The position numbers and the translations under genes are program-made. Below, piece after piece: positions 1 through 7,904 of a stretch of DNA of 64,000 nucleotides. Positions within the stretch are counted from its first letter, which is position 1; every line of letters begins with the position of its first letter. The notes below the pieces were generated by a model. It was given only the letters and a program-made list of their open reading frames with translations, did not search any database and was not told where the DNA came from. Source of the DNA: Alteromonas sp. KC3 (lineage in GTDB: Bacteria; Pseudomonadota; Gammaproteobacteria; Enterobacterales; Alteromonadaceae); the NCBI RefSeq assembly GCF_016756315.1, contig NZ_AP024235.1, positions 1,984,001 through 2,048,000 of the forward strand, given 5' to 3'.

Positions 1-332
1 TATATCTACATAAACCCAATGAAGCATTAATGAAATTAATTGCTCAGATGGCGCAGGATACAGGAATTGAGAGTTATAAAGCCCAGCTCGAAATTCTTGC
101 AACGCGCCCGGATGCAAGCGAACTGTTAGCTAATTGCGCACATCCAATGCTGATAATTGGCGGTTGCAACGATGTACTTTGCCCTCCTTCAGAACAGCAA
201 AGAATGCATAGCCTGGCGGCAAATAGCGAATTGGTGCTGATTGAAGACGCGGGGCATTTCGCAATGCTTGAGCAAAGCGCACAAGTGAACTTGCATTTGT
301 ATAACTTTTTCGGAGGCGCAGCACATGCTTAA
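1..332 (+). CDS. alpha/beta hydrolase, C-terminal part (5' end outside window)
   Basis: The reading frame is open from the first base of the window, so the gene begins upstream and only about 110 C-terminal residues are seen. The visible part has the end of an alpha/beta-hydrolase fold: an Asp in a 'GGCNDVLCPP' turn and a His in 'EDAGHFAMLEQ', the usual acid and base of the catalytic triad; the nucleophile elbow would lie outside. Its last 8 bases overlap the start of the aldolase gene, so the two are translationally coupled. Family members hydrolyse esters, lactones or C-C bonds. Next to an aldolase, ring or lactone opening is a reasonable inference, but the substrate is unknown. Confidence 0.8.
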   Translation, partial: YLHKPNEALMKLIAQMAQDTGIESYKAQLEILATRPDASELLANCAHPMLIIGGCNDVLCPPSEQQRMHSLAANSELVLIEDAGHFAMLEQSAQVNLHLYNFFGGAAHA

Positions 333-1071
333 ACAAGCGCTTAAAAACAAGCAAAGCCTTTTGGGTACGTTCATAAAAACGCCCCATTACAATGTAATTG
401 AAGTATTGGCGCACGCTAGCATGGATGTATTGTGTTTAGATGCTGAGCATGCACCATTTTCAAGACAGGATTTAGACACCTGTATTCTTGCGGCTAGAGC
501 AGGGAACATGCCTGTTCTAGTAAGAACACCAAACGATGCCCCAGAAACACTGCTAAATGTGCTAGATATGGGCGCAGACGGTGTAGTTGTGCCACATGTG
601 AAAACGGCGGAACAGCTAAGTGCCATCGTAAGGCATTGTCACTACGGTGCTGGTGGAAGAGGCTATGCAGGTTCAAGCCGATTTGCAGGCTACACAACAA
701 AGCCATTGAGTGAAAATTTAGAAGCGGGCAAAAACGTTAGTATTGTTGCACAGCTTGAAGATTTAGACGCAATTGACAACATAGAAGCCATTGCACACGT
801 TGACGGTGTCGATTGCTTGTTTATAGGACGAATGGATTTAACCGTAGCGCTAGGCGAAACCAGTGCAGACGCCCCAAAAGTTAAACAAGCGGTTGAACAC
901 TTAGTTGAAGTAAGTCACAAGGCAGGAAAAGCTACGGGCATGTTCGTGGGTAATTTAGAAGAGCTGGCCTACTGGAAAGAAAAAGGTGTTTCTTTGTTCT
1001 TATTGGGTTCTGACCACGGCTTTATGCTAAGTGGCGCCAACGCACTGCGCGAGACGTTTGATAAGGCGTAA
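325..1071 (+). CDS. HpcH/HpaI-family aldolase
   Basis: A 248-aa protein of the family that contains 4-hydroxy-2-oxoheptanedioate aldolase and 2-dehydro-3-deoxyglucarate aldolase. These are metal-dependent class II aldolases that release pyruvate and an aldehyde from 2-oxo-4-hydroxy acids. The family pattern is visible: 'DAEHAPFSR' at residues 39-47, the catalytic-type Arg of 'VRTP' near 67, 'GADGVVVPHVKTAEQ' in the middle, and the 'QLED' and 'LFIGRMDL' segments that usually carry metal ligands. The start overlaps the upstream hydrolase gene by 8 bases. A terminator follows. The natural substrate cannot be read from sequence; it may end the pathway served by the neighbouring NTF2-like cluster. 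Confidence 0.85.
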   Translation: MLKQALKNKQSLLGTFIKTPHYNVIEVLAHASMDVLCLDAEHAPFSRQDLDTCILAARAGNMPVLVRTPNDAPETLLNVLDMGADGVVVPHVKTAEQLSAIVRHCHYGAGGRGYAGSSRFAGYTTKPLSENLEAGKNVSIVAQLEDLDAIDNIEAIAHVDGVDCLFIGRMDLTVALGETSADAPKVKQAVEHLVEVSHKAGKATGMFVGNLEELAYWKEKGVSLFLLGSDHGFMLSGANALRETFDKA

Positions 1072-1102
1072 AAATACGGGGTTATACTTTTTTGTTTTGA
1101 TT

Positions 1103-1128
1103 GGGCAGTCTTTTGGCTGCCTTTTTTA
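1103..1128 (+). terminator. Terminator after the aldolase gene
   Basis: A GGCAG/CTGCC stem (1104-1108 with 1117-1121) with an 8-base loop is followed by a run of T. It ends the hydrolase-aldolase transcript. Confidence 0.75.
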
Positions 1129-1396
1129 TTGAAAGTTGTGAGTTTTTGTGTGGCTCTTGTATCAATTTTCTCGGTAGAGGTGCAGTGATAGATACTTGGC
1201 CGTTTTTAAAGTGCCTATGATTTGATGGAGTGAACACTCTAGTCTCGTTTTCTATTTACGCGTATTTGAATGGCAGGTGTGTGCCAAAAGCTGCCGTTCA
1301 AATATTTGCAATCAAACGGCAGAAGAGTACGTAAAGCCGACGTTCAGTATTTTAGAGAGAGCTTTAAGAACAAGACTGTCGGAGAAGCAATTATCA
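1129..1396. other. Intergenic stretch with a strong hairpin
   Basis: No gene is seen here. The stretch separates the aldolase from the convergent proteasome-like gene. Its notable element is a 14-base inverted repeat, arms 1263-1276 and 1291-1304, with one G-T mismatch and a 14-base loop. It lacks a U-run, so it is not a classical terminator, although it could form the 3' end of the minus-strand gene's RNA. Confidence 0.5.
1263..1304. repeat. Inverted repeat / hairpin
   Basis: The arms are TATTTGAATGGCAG (1263-1276) and CTGCCGTTCAAATA (1291-1304); 13 of 14 positions pair and one forms G-U in RNA. The CGGCAG sequence recurs about 15 bases further right. Function unknown. Confidence 0.6.
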
Positions 1397-2311
1397 CTAA
1401 TTTTTTGAAGTTAAAACTAGGGCATCTACAAATCTAAACATTGTCCCTTGTTCAAATATTACGCCTTTTAAGGGCACACTATTTTCCTTAAAAGCACGGA
1501 TAATAAACTCCTCGCCACTACAATTACGAAATAGTATGGGATACAGGGATATTCTAGGACAGTGCAAGATCCCCAGTTGTACTTGTTCAAAGTATCTACC
1601 TATGGCTGGACGCGCTAAGCTTCTCGAAAACAGAGTTGAGATGGAATATGAGCCTGTTTCTGCTTGACCATATGACAAAGCAATTGTTTCACCTGCCTTA
1701 ACTGTTAACTTATCTCCGCTTACAGCTACTGTTTCCATATCGTAAAGAAAAATGGGATGTGTGTGCTCTTTAAAATCCAATAGTGCGCATGTTGTATACC
1801 AACCTACCGAATCCACGAAGTCAGATGTGCAAACGGAATCTAAGGCACTCTTCATTCTTTCTTTTAGTTCGACTCCATCATCTAAATAATGAAAACTTTC
1901 CTGATAAACACTAAAAGCTTTTGCTTCTCCAATCCATGCATTCTCAATATTGTGCTCCAAATTCCCATTTTTAATCAGGAAAAGCTGAGGGTGGCCACCT
2001 AATGCTGTTGCTAAAATAAAATCAGTTTGTTGATTGGACTCCACATGAGCATTCATCAGTAGCGGAAACAGTTCTTTGAGATCGCATATATTTTTGCTGT
2101 AGAAATCGCTAACCACCTTTTCGGCATAATGAACTACACCAGCATAAGCTATTGTTATTAAGGGATGCAGAATTGCGACCTTAAGAATAGAATTCATTGG
2201 GTTTCGTTCAATGGCTTTAGGGTCATTTAATTTTGAGTCAGCCACAATGAAAAGATCATTGCCGCTTTTTTTAGCAACCACTAGTGTCAAAATAACGCTC
2301 CGCGTACTCAT
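1397..2311 (-). CDS. Predicted proteasome-like (Ntn-fold) protein, uncharacterised
   Basis: 304 aa with no family I can name with certainty. The N-terminal half reads like a proteasome beta-type or HslV subunit. After an 8-residue leader comes T9, followed by 'LVVAKKSG' and an Asp at position 25, which is position 17 counting T9 as residue 1. Lys44 follows in 'LKVAIL', close to the family's Lys33, and 'ITIAYAG' resembles the HslV 'VIAGFAG' strand. A later 'FILATALGG' and 'AWIGEAKAF' fit the second half of that fold. If correct, autocleavage before T9 would expose a Thr nucleophile. No signal peptide, ATPase partner or HslU gene is nearby. It stands alone between convergent and co-directional neighbours. 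The C-terminal third (about 200-304) is unassigned. Confidence 0.6.
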   Translation of the reverse strand: MSTRSVILTLVVAKKSGNDLFIVADSKLNDPKAIERNPMNSILKVAILHPLITIAYAGVVHYAEKVVSDFYSKNICDLKELFPLLMNAHVESNQQTDFILATALGGHPQLFLIKNGNLEHNIENAWIGEAKAFSVYQESFHYLDDGVELKERMKSALDSVCTSDFVDSVGWYTTCALLDFKEHTHPIFLYDMETVAVSGDKLTVKAGETIALSYGQAETGSYSISTLFSRSLARPAIGRYFEQVQLGILHCPRISLYPILFRNCSGEEFIIRAFKENSVPLKGVIFEQGTMFRFVDALVLTSKN

Positions 2312-2611
2312 ATATAGAAAATGAAGTTTGTATTGAATGTACCGGAATCTGCTTAAACCTTCACTTCATTATATTTAGCCACAATCGAAAACTGTTAAAG
2401 TAAATGCGCTGCTTTTCACTGCTTTGAACTTCCGCTCCTTGCCAACAGCCGCCCCTTAAAACAAAAGAACCCACAAAAAAACTAACCCCTCAACCTCTAA
2501 TCACCACTAATAGAAAGCCAAAAAAAACGACTCTACACACGGAGAGGCGCAAAATTCTAACGTATCAAATTTTAGTGACTGGAAGCTGATACGTTAGCTT
2601 AAAAAGGGTGA
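2312..2611. other. Intergenic stretch, promoter region plus inverted repeat
   Basis: 300 bases without a gene. The left end is the upstream region of the minus-strand proteasome-like gene. The right end is the 3' flank of the NTF2-like operon, with the inverted repeat at 2557-2597. The middle is AT-rich and shows nothing else I can support. Confidence 0.5.
2557..2597 (-). repeat. Perfect 11-bp inverted repeat after the NTF2-like operon
   Basis: CTAACGTATCA (2557-2567) and TGATACGTTAG (2587-2597) pair perfectly around a 19-base loop, 15 bases beyond the stop of the 292-aa gene. On the minus strand it is followed by a short T-containing run. It probably forms the transcript's 3' end, as a weak terminator or RNA-stabilising stem. 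Confidence 0.55.
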
Positions 2612-3490
2612 TTAGAATGGAAGGGGAGCACCAAAGCGTTTTTCAAACGCGATAGAATCAACTACCCAGTACTCAGTAGTAATCTTATTCTCTTTAAACG
2701 TAAGCATAGTTGCGATGGGCAGGCGCACGCGTATTAGACCGTTATCAGTCTTCAGGTCTGCATCTATTCTCCATTTAACTAGCGCGTTACTTTCATCAGC
2801 TATTACTTGCTCAAGCTGGCAATAACGGCGGTGTAATTTTCCCTCAAGTTGAGTCAGCCAAGACGAGACTGAAGGGGAACCTTCTTTGTTTAACACTTGG
2901 CTATTTACGCTAATATGGGGAGCGTCACTGTATAGTACTTTGATGCCAGCCGTGTCGAAGCCTTGCCACACTTGCCACCATTGCGACAGTAGCGCCTTGC
3001 TCTTATCGCTAGTGTTACTTGCAACCACATCGTTAATGCCCGCATGGGTTGTCTTAAGATGAAGTTGAGGGTCAAATTCGCTAAGCTGTAATGGGTCTGG
3101 CTCGGGCCAAAAAGGTAGCGACATCGAGTTGTCATAGCCAGGGGCTTCTCTTGTATTGTAGTGTGCCGCAAGTGAAGCACTGTCTACCCATTGAAGCAAT
3201 TGCTTGATAGCGCCATTGCGATGTTCGCATTCTACAATAAAGTATGTGGTGGTCGATGCTGATGAAAGACAAAATACGCCTGCTTCAACATCACCACTTT
3301 GCACCTTTGCGCATAATTCAACGGTCTCAAAATGCGTTGTAATATCAAGCCAATTAGCCATTAAACCCCGTTGCTGAATTGGCCCGTAGTGCAGTCTTTC
3401 TCCTAAAAGCCAGCGGCTTGAATGAAGCAAGGCAGCGGTAAGTGTTTGTGTGTCTTGTTTTTCTAGCAACTGCTGAATTGTGCTTAACAT
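2612..3490 (-). CDS. NTF2-like / SnoaL-type protein
   Basis: 292 aa. The C-terminal part (about 165-290) has the features of the NTF2-like superfamily, which includes SnoaL polyketide cyclases, ketosteroid isomerases and scytalone dehydratase: an amphipathic helix, a 'YSDAPHISVNS' strand, 'ALVKWRI' and a final 'ENKITTEYWVVDSIAFEKRFG'. The N-terminal part is probably a second, more diverged copy. The start follows a GGAGG site and overlaps the upstream gene by 7 bases, so the pair is coupled. No signal peptide, so cytoplasmic. Members are isomerases, cyclases, dehydratases or plain ligand binders, and the substrate here is unknown. It is the last gene of a three-gene minus-strand operon with the symporter. 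Confidence 0.7.
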   Translation of the reverse strand: MLSTIQQLLEKQDTQTLTAALLHSSRWLLGERLHYGPIQQRGLMANWLDITTHFETVELCAKVQSGDVEAGVFCLSSASTTTYFIVECEHRNGAIKQLLQWVDSASLAAHYNTREAPGYDNSMSLPFWPEPDPLQLSEFDPQLHLKTTHAGINDVVASNTSDKSKALLSQWWQVWQGFDTAGIKVLYSDAPHISVNSQVLNKEGSPSVSSWLTQLEGKLHRRYCQLEQVIADESNALVKWRIDADLKTDNGLIRVRLPIATMLTFKENKITTEYWVVDSIAFEKRFGAPLPF

Positions 3491-4581
3491 GCGTATGCCT
3501 CCGTCGCTTGTGGTAGTTTGCGAATAAGGTTTGCCAACGCTGCTACTTCGTCAAACACCGTAAACTCCTTGGCTATTACACCGTCTTCAATCTCAAAATG
3601 AGTTGCACCTAAAATGTAATGGGGTTGCTGATTAAACTGCGCATATTTGCTTTGTGTAGCATTGTAATGACCTGCCAGTCCCCACCTAAGCGCAATGTTC
3701 ACGCGATTGTCGTCGTAATGGGTAACGCAAATGTGATCTACTACCATGTTGGCGTCTGGGCAACTGGCCAAGTAATTAATGAACATGCCGCCAATAGCTG
3801 CATTGCCAGTGGCTTGGCGTCCGCCCGGCCACTGCACTGACGCATTAGGTTTATAAAAGTCAGAGAGCTTATTGAACATGCGCTTATTGAAGATTTGGTC
3901 GGCCCATGATTTGGCAAAGTCGCCCCACGGCTTGTCTTGCTCTGGCAATGCTTCCCAGCGCGATGCCTCGTTAGCACATGTTCGCGCGTACTCTTCATTT
4001 AGCCATTGGGTAAACGTGCTCGAAACAGGAAACTTGGCTTGAAACGCTGCTGCATCGTCTAGCTCAATACCAAGCTGAGCGATAAGAAAGCTATTGTCTC
4101 GCATTAGCCATTCGTAAAAAATCTTATTGTCTCTGCACATGCAGTCTGCAATGGTGGTAACACGCCCGGTTTTGCCTGTTGGCGCGCCAAATTCAGAGGG
4201 GCCTTTATTGGTCATAATACTGGTGATACGGTGCGACGAATAATACACATCGTTGGCTTCTTCACGGTAAATAACGTCTTCACCTATAAGCGACCTGTCA
4301 GGGAAGGCGGCAATGGTTTTTAACGTATTTTGAACCACCACATCAACACTGTCAGCATAACCGCCAAGCGTATGTACCGGGCAGTAGTCAGCATAATAAT
4401 CGTAGCAAGCACCAATGTTTTTTTGCTCCCAAATACGATGGGTTATGCGCAAAATATAGTCTGCTAAGTCGACAAACTCTTCATCGAAACCTGCTAAGGT
4501 TTGCGTTTTACTTCGTGCAGGGTCCAGCATGTCATGCAGCGGCTGCCAATACACCGTTTTTGCTATGGATGTTTCGCTCAT
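3484..4581 (-). CDS. Tandem NTF2-like / SnoaL-type protein (two domains)
   Basis: 365 aa from the ATG at 4581, chosen because AGGGAGA lies just upstream and because a longer frame would run into the symporter gene. Two NTF2-like domains are visible. The first, about residues 20-180, has a long helix, 'CYDYYADYCPVHTLGG', and an 'ADCMCRDNKIFYEWLMRD' strand typical of ester-cyclase or SnoaL relatives. The second, about 220-360, has 'FYKPNASVQWPGG' and ends 'FEIEDGVIAKEFTVFDE'. No signal peptide. It lies 32 bases downstream of the symporter and overlaps the next NTF2-like gene. Function unknown beyond the fold; a role in isomerising or dehydrating the imported compound is inference. Confidence 0.72.
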   Translation of the reverse strand: MSETSIAKTVYWQPLHDMLDPARSKTQTLAGFDEEFVDLADYILRITHRIWEQKNIGACYDYYADYCPVHTLGGYADSVDVVVQNTLKTIAAFPDRSLIGEDVIYREEANDVYYSSHRITSIMTNKGPSEFGAPTGKTGRVTTIADCMCRDNKIFYEWLMRDNSFLIAQLGIELDDAAAFQAKFPVSSTFTQWLNEEYARTCANEASRWEALPEQDKPWGDFAKSWADQIFNKRMFNKLSDFYKPNASVQWPGGRQATGNAAIGGMFINYLASCPDANMVVDHICVTHYDDNRVNIALRWGLAGHYNATQSKYAQFNQQPHYILGATHFEIEDGVIAKEFTVFDEVAALANLIRKLPQATEAYAC

Positions 4582-4613
4582 AGAATCTCCCTCAAAAGCG
4601 CTGAGTTTGGCTT

Positions 4614-6227
4614 TTAAAACATAAATTGAATTGAAAATAAGAACACGAGTGTGAGTAAGAAGAACCCAAACAATATGTAGTTGATTGGGTCTACGCGGCC
4701 GGGTACGCGATACCATCCTTGCTCTTTCTCATCGAGACCTTCGCGCGCGAAGTGTTGCTGCTGCCCTTTAATGGTATAAGCGTTGTATTCGGTTTGAACG
4801 CCATCGATAAGGCGACTAGCAATCATAGACACCACAATGTTGGCACTTGCACCTATGATGCAGTACCAAGGCCACGCGATATCTGTATTTAAGGCCACTA
4901 AGGTCACAACAATAAAGCCGCTTAAGGTGCCAATGATTAGGCCATTTTCGGTTGTTTGTTTAGAGAAGAACCCTAAGAAGAACATGCCCATTTGTGCACC
5001 TACAAAATAGGAGCCTACTTTAGACAAAATTTCTAAAATTGAGCCTTCACTGAATAGGTGGTAGCCAATTGCTGGAAAAATAATAACTACGGCGAAGAAC
5101 AAGGTGAAAATACGTGAAGCCCTAAGGTAATGAGCGTCCGACGCGTCTTTCTTGAAGTATTTGATGTAGAAATCGATAGTTGCCACTGTCGATAGCGAGT
5201 TAAATGAGGAGTCTAGGCTAGACATGGAAGCGGCCATAACCGCGGCTGCAATAATGCCCATTAAACCCGGCAAGCCGTAATCGGTTGCGAACTGCAAAAT
5301 GATTGTGTTGCTGTTTTCGAAGGTTTTGCCTTGATAAAAGTCGTAGAACAACACGCCAAGTACAATGAAAAAGAAGTAGATGAAGAACGCGCAGAAACCC
5401 ATTAATAAATAAGACTTTTTGGCGTCACCAATATTCTTGGCAGCCAACGTTCGCTGTACCATCATTTGGTTGGTGCCGTAAACGGTGATGTGGTACAGCG
5501 TCATAGCAATAATGCCGCTCCACACTGTAGTTTCTTCAGTAAAGTCGAAGTCCCAATTAAGTGGGTTTAATTTACCCTGAGCTTTAAGCTCGCTCATTGA
5601 TGAAGATAGCGTAGTGTCGCCGCTTTCAAGCAGGGCGTACATAATAATGCCCGCGCCCACAAATAAGATCACTGACTGTATAACGTCAGTCCAAATTACG
5701 GCAGTAATGCCGCCCATCATGGTGTAGATAAGTGCTATAGCAGTAACTATAACTATAGACCACACTACAGGTACGCCAGTAATGAACGACAACACAAGAG
5801 AGGTAGCATAAAGAATAGCTGCTGAACTCATGATTTGGCTTAGCATGAAAATGCTAGATACCATGGCGCGGGCACGCTTGCCGAAACGCCGTTCTTGGTA
5901 ATCGTAAATGGACGCGACACCCGCGTTATAGAAGAATGGGAAAAAGAATATGATTACAGCCATGATGACGAGAGGGTAGTTCAAATGAAGTGCTATAACA
6001 GATAGCCCCTCTGAATAAGCCCAGGCTGGTGCCCCAAGAAACGTCATGGCGCTAACGTATGTGGCAATGACCGAAATACCGATTGCCCACCACGGAGTTT
6101 GTTTTTGACCGAGATAAAAATCGTCGGAATTTTTTATATTTTTACCAATCACCAAACCCAGCAACAGGTTCGCAATGATGTACCCGCCTAAGATAGACCA
6201 GTTTAAAACGCCAAAATTTTCAGTCAT
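4614..6227 (-). CDS. Sodium/solute symporter (SSS/SLC5 family)
   Basis: 537 aa with about 13 hydrophobic spans and the LeuT-like SSS signature. 'YLGQKQTPWWAIGISVIAT' begins near residue 38, 'TMMGGITAVIWTDVIQ' lies about 170-186, and a cluster of small residues 'AAAVMAASMSSLDSSFNSLS' follows the sixth to seventh spans and fits the family's sodium site. It takes up an organic solute with sodium across the inner membrane. Relatives carry sugars, sialic acid, proline or organic acids, and the substrate cannot be told from sequence. It is the first gene of the minus-strand operon that continues into two NTF2-like genes, and its promoter region carries the 20-bp palindrome. Confidence 0.9.
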   Translation of the reverse strand: MTENFGVLNWSILGGYIIANLLLGLVIGKNIKNSDDFYLGQKQTPWWAIGISVIATYVSAMTFLGAPAWAYSEGLSVIALHLNYPLVIMAVIIFFFPFFYNAGVASIYDYQERRFGKRARAMVSSIFMLSQIMSSAAILYATSLVLSFITGVPVVWSIVIVTAIALIYTMMGGITAVIWTDVIQSVILFVGAGIIMYALLESGDTTLSSSMSELKAQGKLNPLNWDFDFTEETTVWSGIIAMTLYHITVYGTNQMMVQRTLAAKNIGDAKKSYLLMGFCAFFIYFFFIVLGVLFYDFYQGKTFENSNTIILQFATDYGLPGLMGIIAAAVMAASMSSLDSSFNSLSTVATIDFYIKYFKKDASDAHYLRASRIFTLFFAVVIIFPAIGYHLFSEGSILEILSKVGSYFVGAQMGMFFLGFFSKQTTENGLIIGTLSGFIVVTLVALNTDIAWPWYCIIGASANIVVSMIASRLIDGVQTEYNAYTIKGQQQHFAREGLDEKEQGWYRVPGRVDPINYILFGFFLLTLVFLFSIQFMF

Positions 6228-6290
6228 ATTCTTTACTCTGCCTGCTTAATAAGCGCGCTTTCTATTTACAATAATATTCAACCTAATACA

Positions 6291-6310
6291 TAATGACTTC
6301 GAAGTCATTA
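6291..6310. promoter_or_regulatory. Perfect 20-bp palindrome, candidate operator
   Basis: TAATGACTTCGAAGTCATTA is a perfect inverted repeat centred in the 132-bp divergent region between the symporter operon and the plus-strand NTF2-like gene. Its size and symmetry suit a dimeric repressor such as a TetR-, LacI- or GntR-type protein; no regulator gene lies in the window part of the cluster. A related copy lies upstream of the TonB receptor gene. Confidence 0.7.
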
Positions 6311-6359
6311 ATTATTTCAGGCCAGTATTAACAATTTTTTAAACAAAGAGGCGTAAGTC

Positions 6360-7358
6360 ATGAGTTTTAATAGTGAAAAAGCCGTTGTCAGATCCTATCA
6401 AGCCGCTTTTGACAAAGGTGAGGCAAGTGATGTTAAAGGCGTAGTGAAATCGTATGTTGATGAAAATGCGAAGATTTATGCCTGCTATCCGTTTGATAAA
6501 TGTTCGACTCCAGCAGAATTAGTGAAAGAGTTGTGGGAGCCGTTAAAACAGAGTTTTACGCGTATGAAGCGCCGTGAGGACGTATTCATGGCGGGAGATA
6601 ACAGCGCCGGCGAAGGCAAGTGGGTTATGTCGATGGGTCACTTTGCTGGACTGTTCGACAAGCCGTTTCTTGGTATTAGAAGTACGGGGAAACTGGCTTT
6701 TTTACGGTATGCCGAGTTTTTTGAAGTATGTGAAAATAAGATAGTTAGCCACGCTATTTTCTTCGACTTAATTGCACTAATGCAGCAAGTTGGGCTTAAT
6801 CCTTTGCCCGTAGAAACAGGCCATACGTTTGTTTATCCAGGGCCATGTGATCACAACGGTTTACTGTTTGAAGAGCAAGATCCTCAGGAGTCTAAAAAAA
6901 CCATTGAGCTGGTTGAAGAAATGGTAAGAGACCTAGATTCTTTGAACAAATCGGGTAACGACAACTGTCCTCCAGAGCTTCTCGCCAAATGCTGGAGTGA
7001 AGATATGGTGTGGTACGGGCCAGCGGGAATAGGGGCTACATTTACTATCGAGCGCTACCAGCAGCAACATCAATTTCCTTTTCGTAAAGGACTGAAAGAT
7101 AAAGTTTTTAATGGTCATGTGGCGCGATTTAGTGAAGGCAGTTTTGCCTGTTTCTTTGGCTGGCCTAACCTATCGAATACGGCTGGTGGCGGATTGTTCG
7201 GCATGCCTGCTTCGGGTATACGTGCCGACATGCGAGTGGTCGATGTGTACTATCGCGAAGGGGATAAATTACTGGAAAACTGGGTGTTGATGGATGTGCC
7301 TTATTGGTTAAAACAGCAAGGATTAGATATCTTAACGCGCACTACCACCTACAGTTAA
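6360..7358 (+). CDS. Tandem NTF2-like / SnoaL-type protein (two domains)
   Basis: 332 aa, divergent from the symporter operon. Domain one (about 5-150) opens with 'VVRSYQAAFDKG' and has the central 'EGKWVMSMGHFAGLFDKPFLGIRSTGK' region and a final 'VCENKIVSHAIFFDLIALMQQVG', a pattern of SnoaL/ester-cyclase relatives. Domain two (about 180-325) repeats the plan and ends 'NWVLMDVPYWLKQQGLD'. That ending closely matches 'NWVNVDFPYIMQQLGVD' in the separate 175-aa gene of this cluster, so the two share ancestry. No signal peptide. It is under the palindrome at 6291 and followed by a terminator-like stem. Enzyme or ligand-binding role unproven. Confidence 0.75.
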   Translation: MSFNSEKAVVRSYQAAFDKGEASDVKGVVKSYVDENAKIYACYPFDKCSTPAELVKELWEPLKQSFTRMKRREDVFMAGDNSAGEGKWVMSMGHFAGLFDKPFLGIRSTGKLAFLRYAEFFEVCENKIVSHAIFFDLIALMQQVGLNPLPVETGHTFVYPGPCDHNGLLFEEQDPQESKKTIELVEEMVRDLDSLNKSGNDNCPPELLAKCWSEDMVWYGPAGIGATFTIERYQQQHQFPFRKGLKDKVFNGHVARFSEGSFACFFGWPNLSNTAGGGLFGMPASGIRADMRVVDVYYREGDKLLENWVLMDVPYWLKQQGLDILTRTTTYS

Positions 7359-7425
7359 GCTAACAATACTAAAGGCTTTATACCTGAAATTGGTGTACTG
7401 ACTGACGTCATTTTCCCTCGAAGCT

Positions 7426-7463
7426 ACCTAGCAAAATTCTCGTTTTTGCTAGGTGGGCTTTCT
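7426..7463 (+). terminator. Terminator-like stem after the tandem NTF2-like gene
   Basis: ACCTAGCAAAA (7426-7436) pairs perfectly with TTTTGCTAGGT (7444-7454), then GGGCTTTCT. Strong 11-bp stem with a weak T tract. Confidence 0.6.
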
Positions 7464-7904
7464 GATAACCCAAGCTATCTTAAGTGCACTTTCTTATCTA
7501 TTTCCACTAATGCTTAGCTTATGCATCGGCATTCGTTTTCTATCCTTTCGAGTGCCATTTTTCTATTCAGATCCTACCATTCATTTTTGACTTGAAGTCT
7601 TTCTTTATACTTCGGAATCTTATTTTTATTATCATTGCTAACGCTCGTTATTTGAAGATAAATCCTTTTATAACATGTGTTTATTTGTTTAAAGTATATT
7701 TAAACAAAAAATTAAAATTCATGAATTAACAATATTTGAACATTTTTATTGACTTCGAAGTAAATTGAGTTGTATGTTTGTTTAGACCAAGAATTAAACA
7801 ACCTAGTATGATGTTGTCACAGGCAGGGTCATCAAAGGCTTGATAAACGCAGGGCACTAACAGGTTACTGCAGATAAGGTTTTATTAATCCGGGAACTAT
7901 CACG
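7464..7904 (+). promoter_or_regulatory. Long AT-rich leader and promoter region of the TonB receptor gene
   Basis: No gene is seen in this stretch. It contains GACTTGAAGTC at 7589-7599, the same half-sites as the cluster palindrome but one base closer together. It also contains the operator-like site at 7747-7766. A plausible promoter is TTGACT (7749-7754) with TATGTT (7773-7778) 18 bases further. The distance to the start codon implies an untranslated leader of more than 100 bases. Confidence 0.5.
7747..7766. promoter_or_regulatory. Second copy of the cluster operator, overlapping a -35 box
   Basis: TATTGACTTCGAAGTAAATT shares the GACTTCGAAGT core and central alignment with the palindrome at 6291, with one arm degraded. 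The candidate -35 element TTGACT lies inside it, a position that suits repression. Confidence 0.6.

Noticed and set aside
130..414. Minus-strand ORF over the hydrolase-aldolase junction
   Set aside because: It lies wholly opposite two real overlapping genes and has no family or ribosome site.
1263..1304. Integron attC site
   Set aside because: The hairpin has arms of similar kind but lacks the conserved RYYYAAC/GTTRRRY ends and no integrase or cassette series is present.
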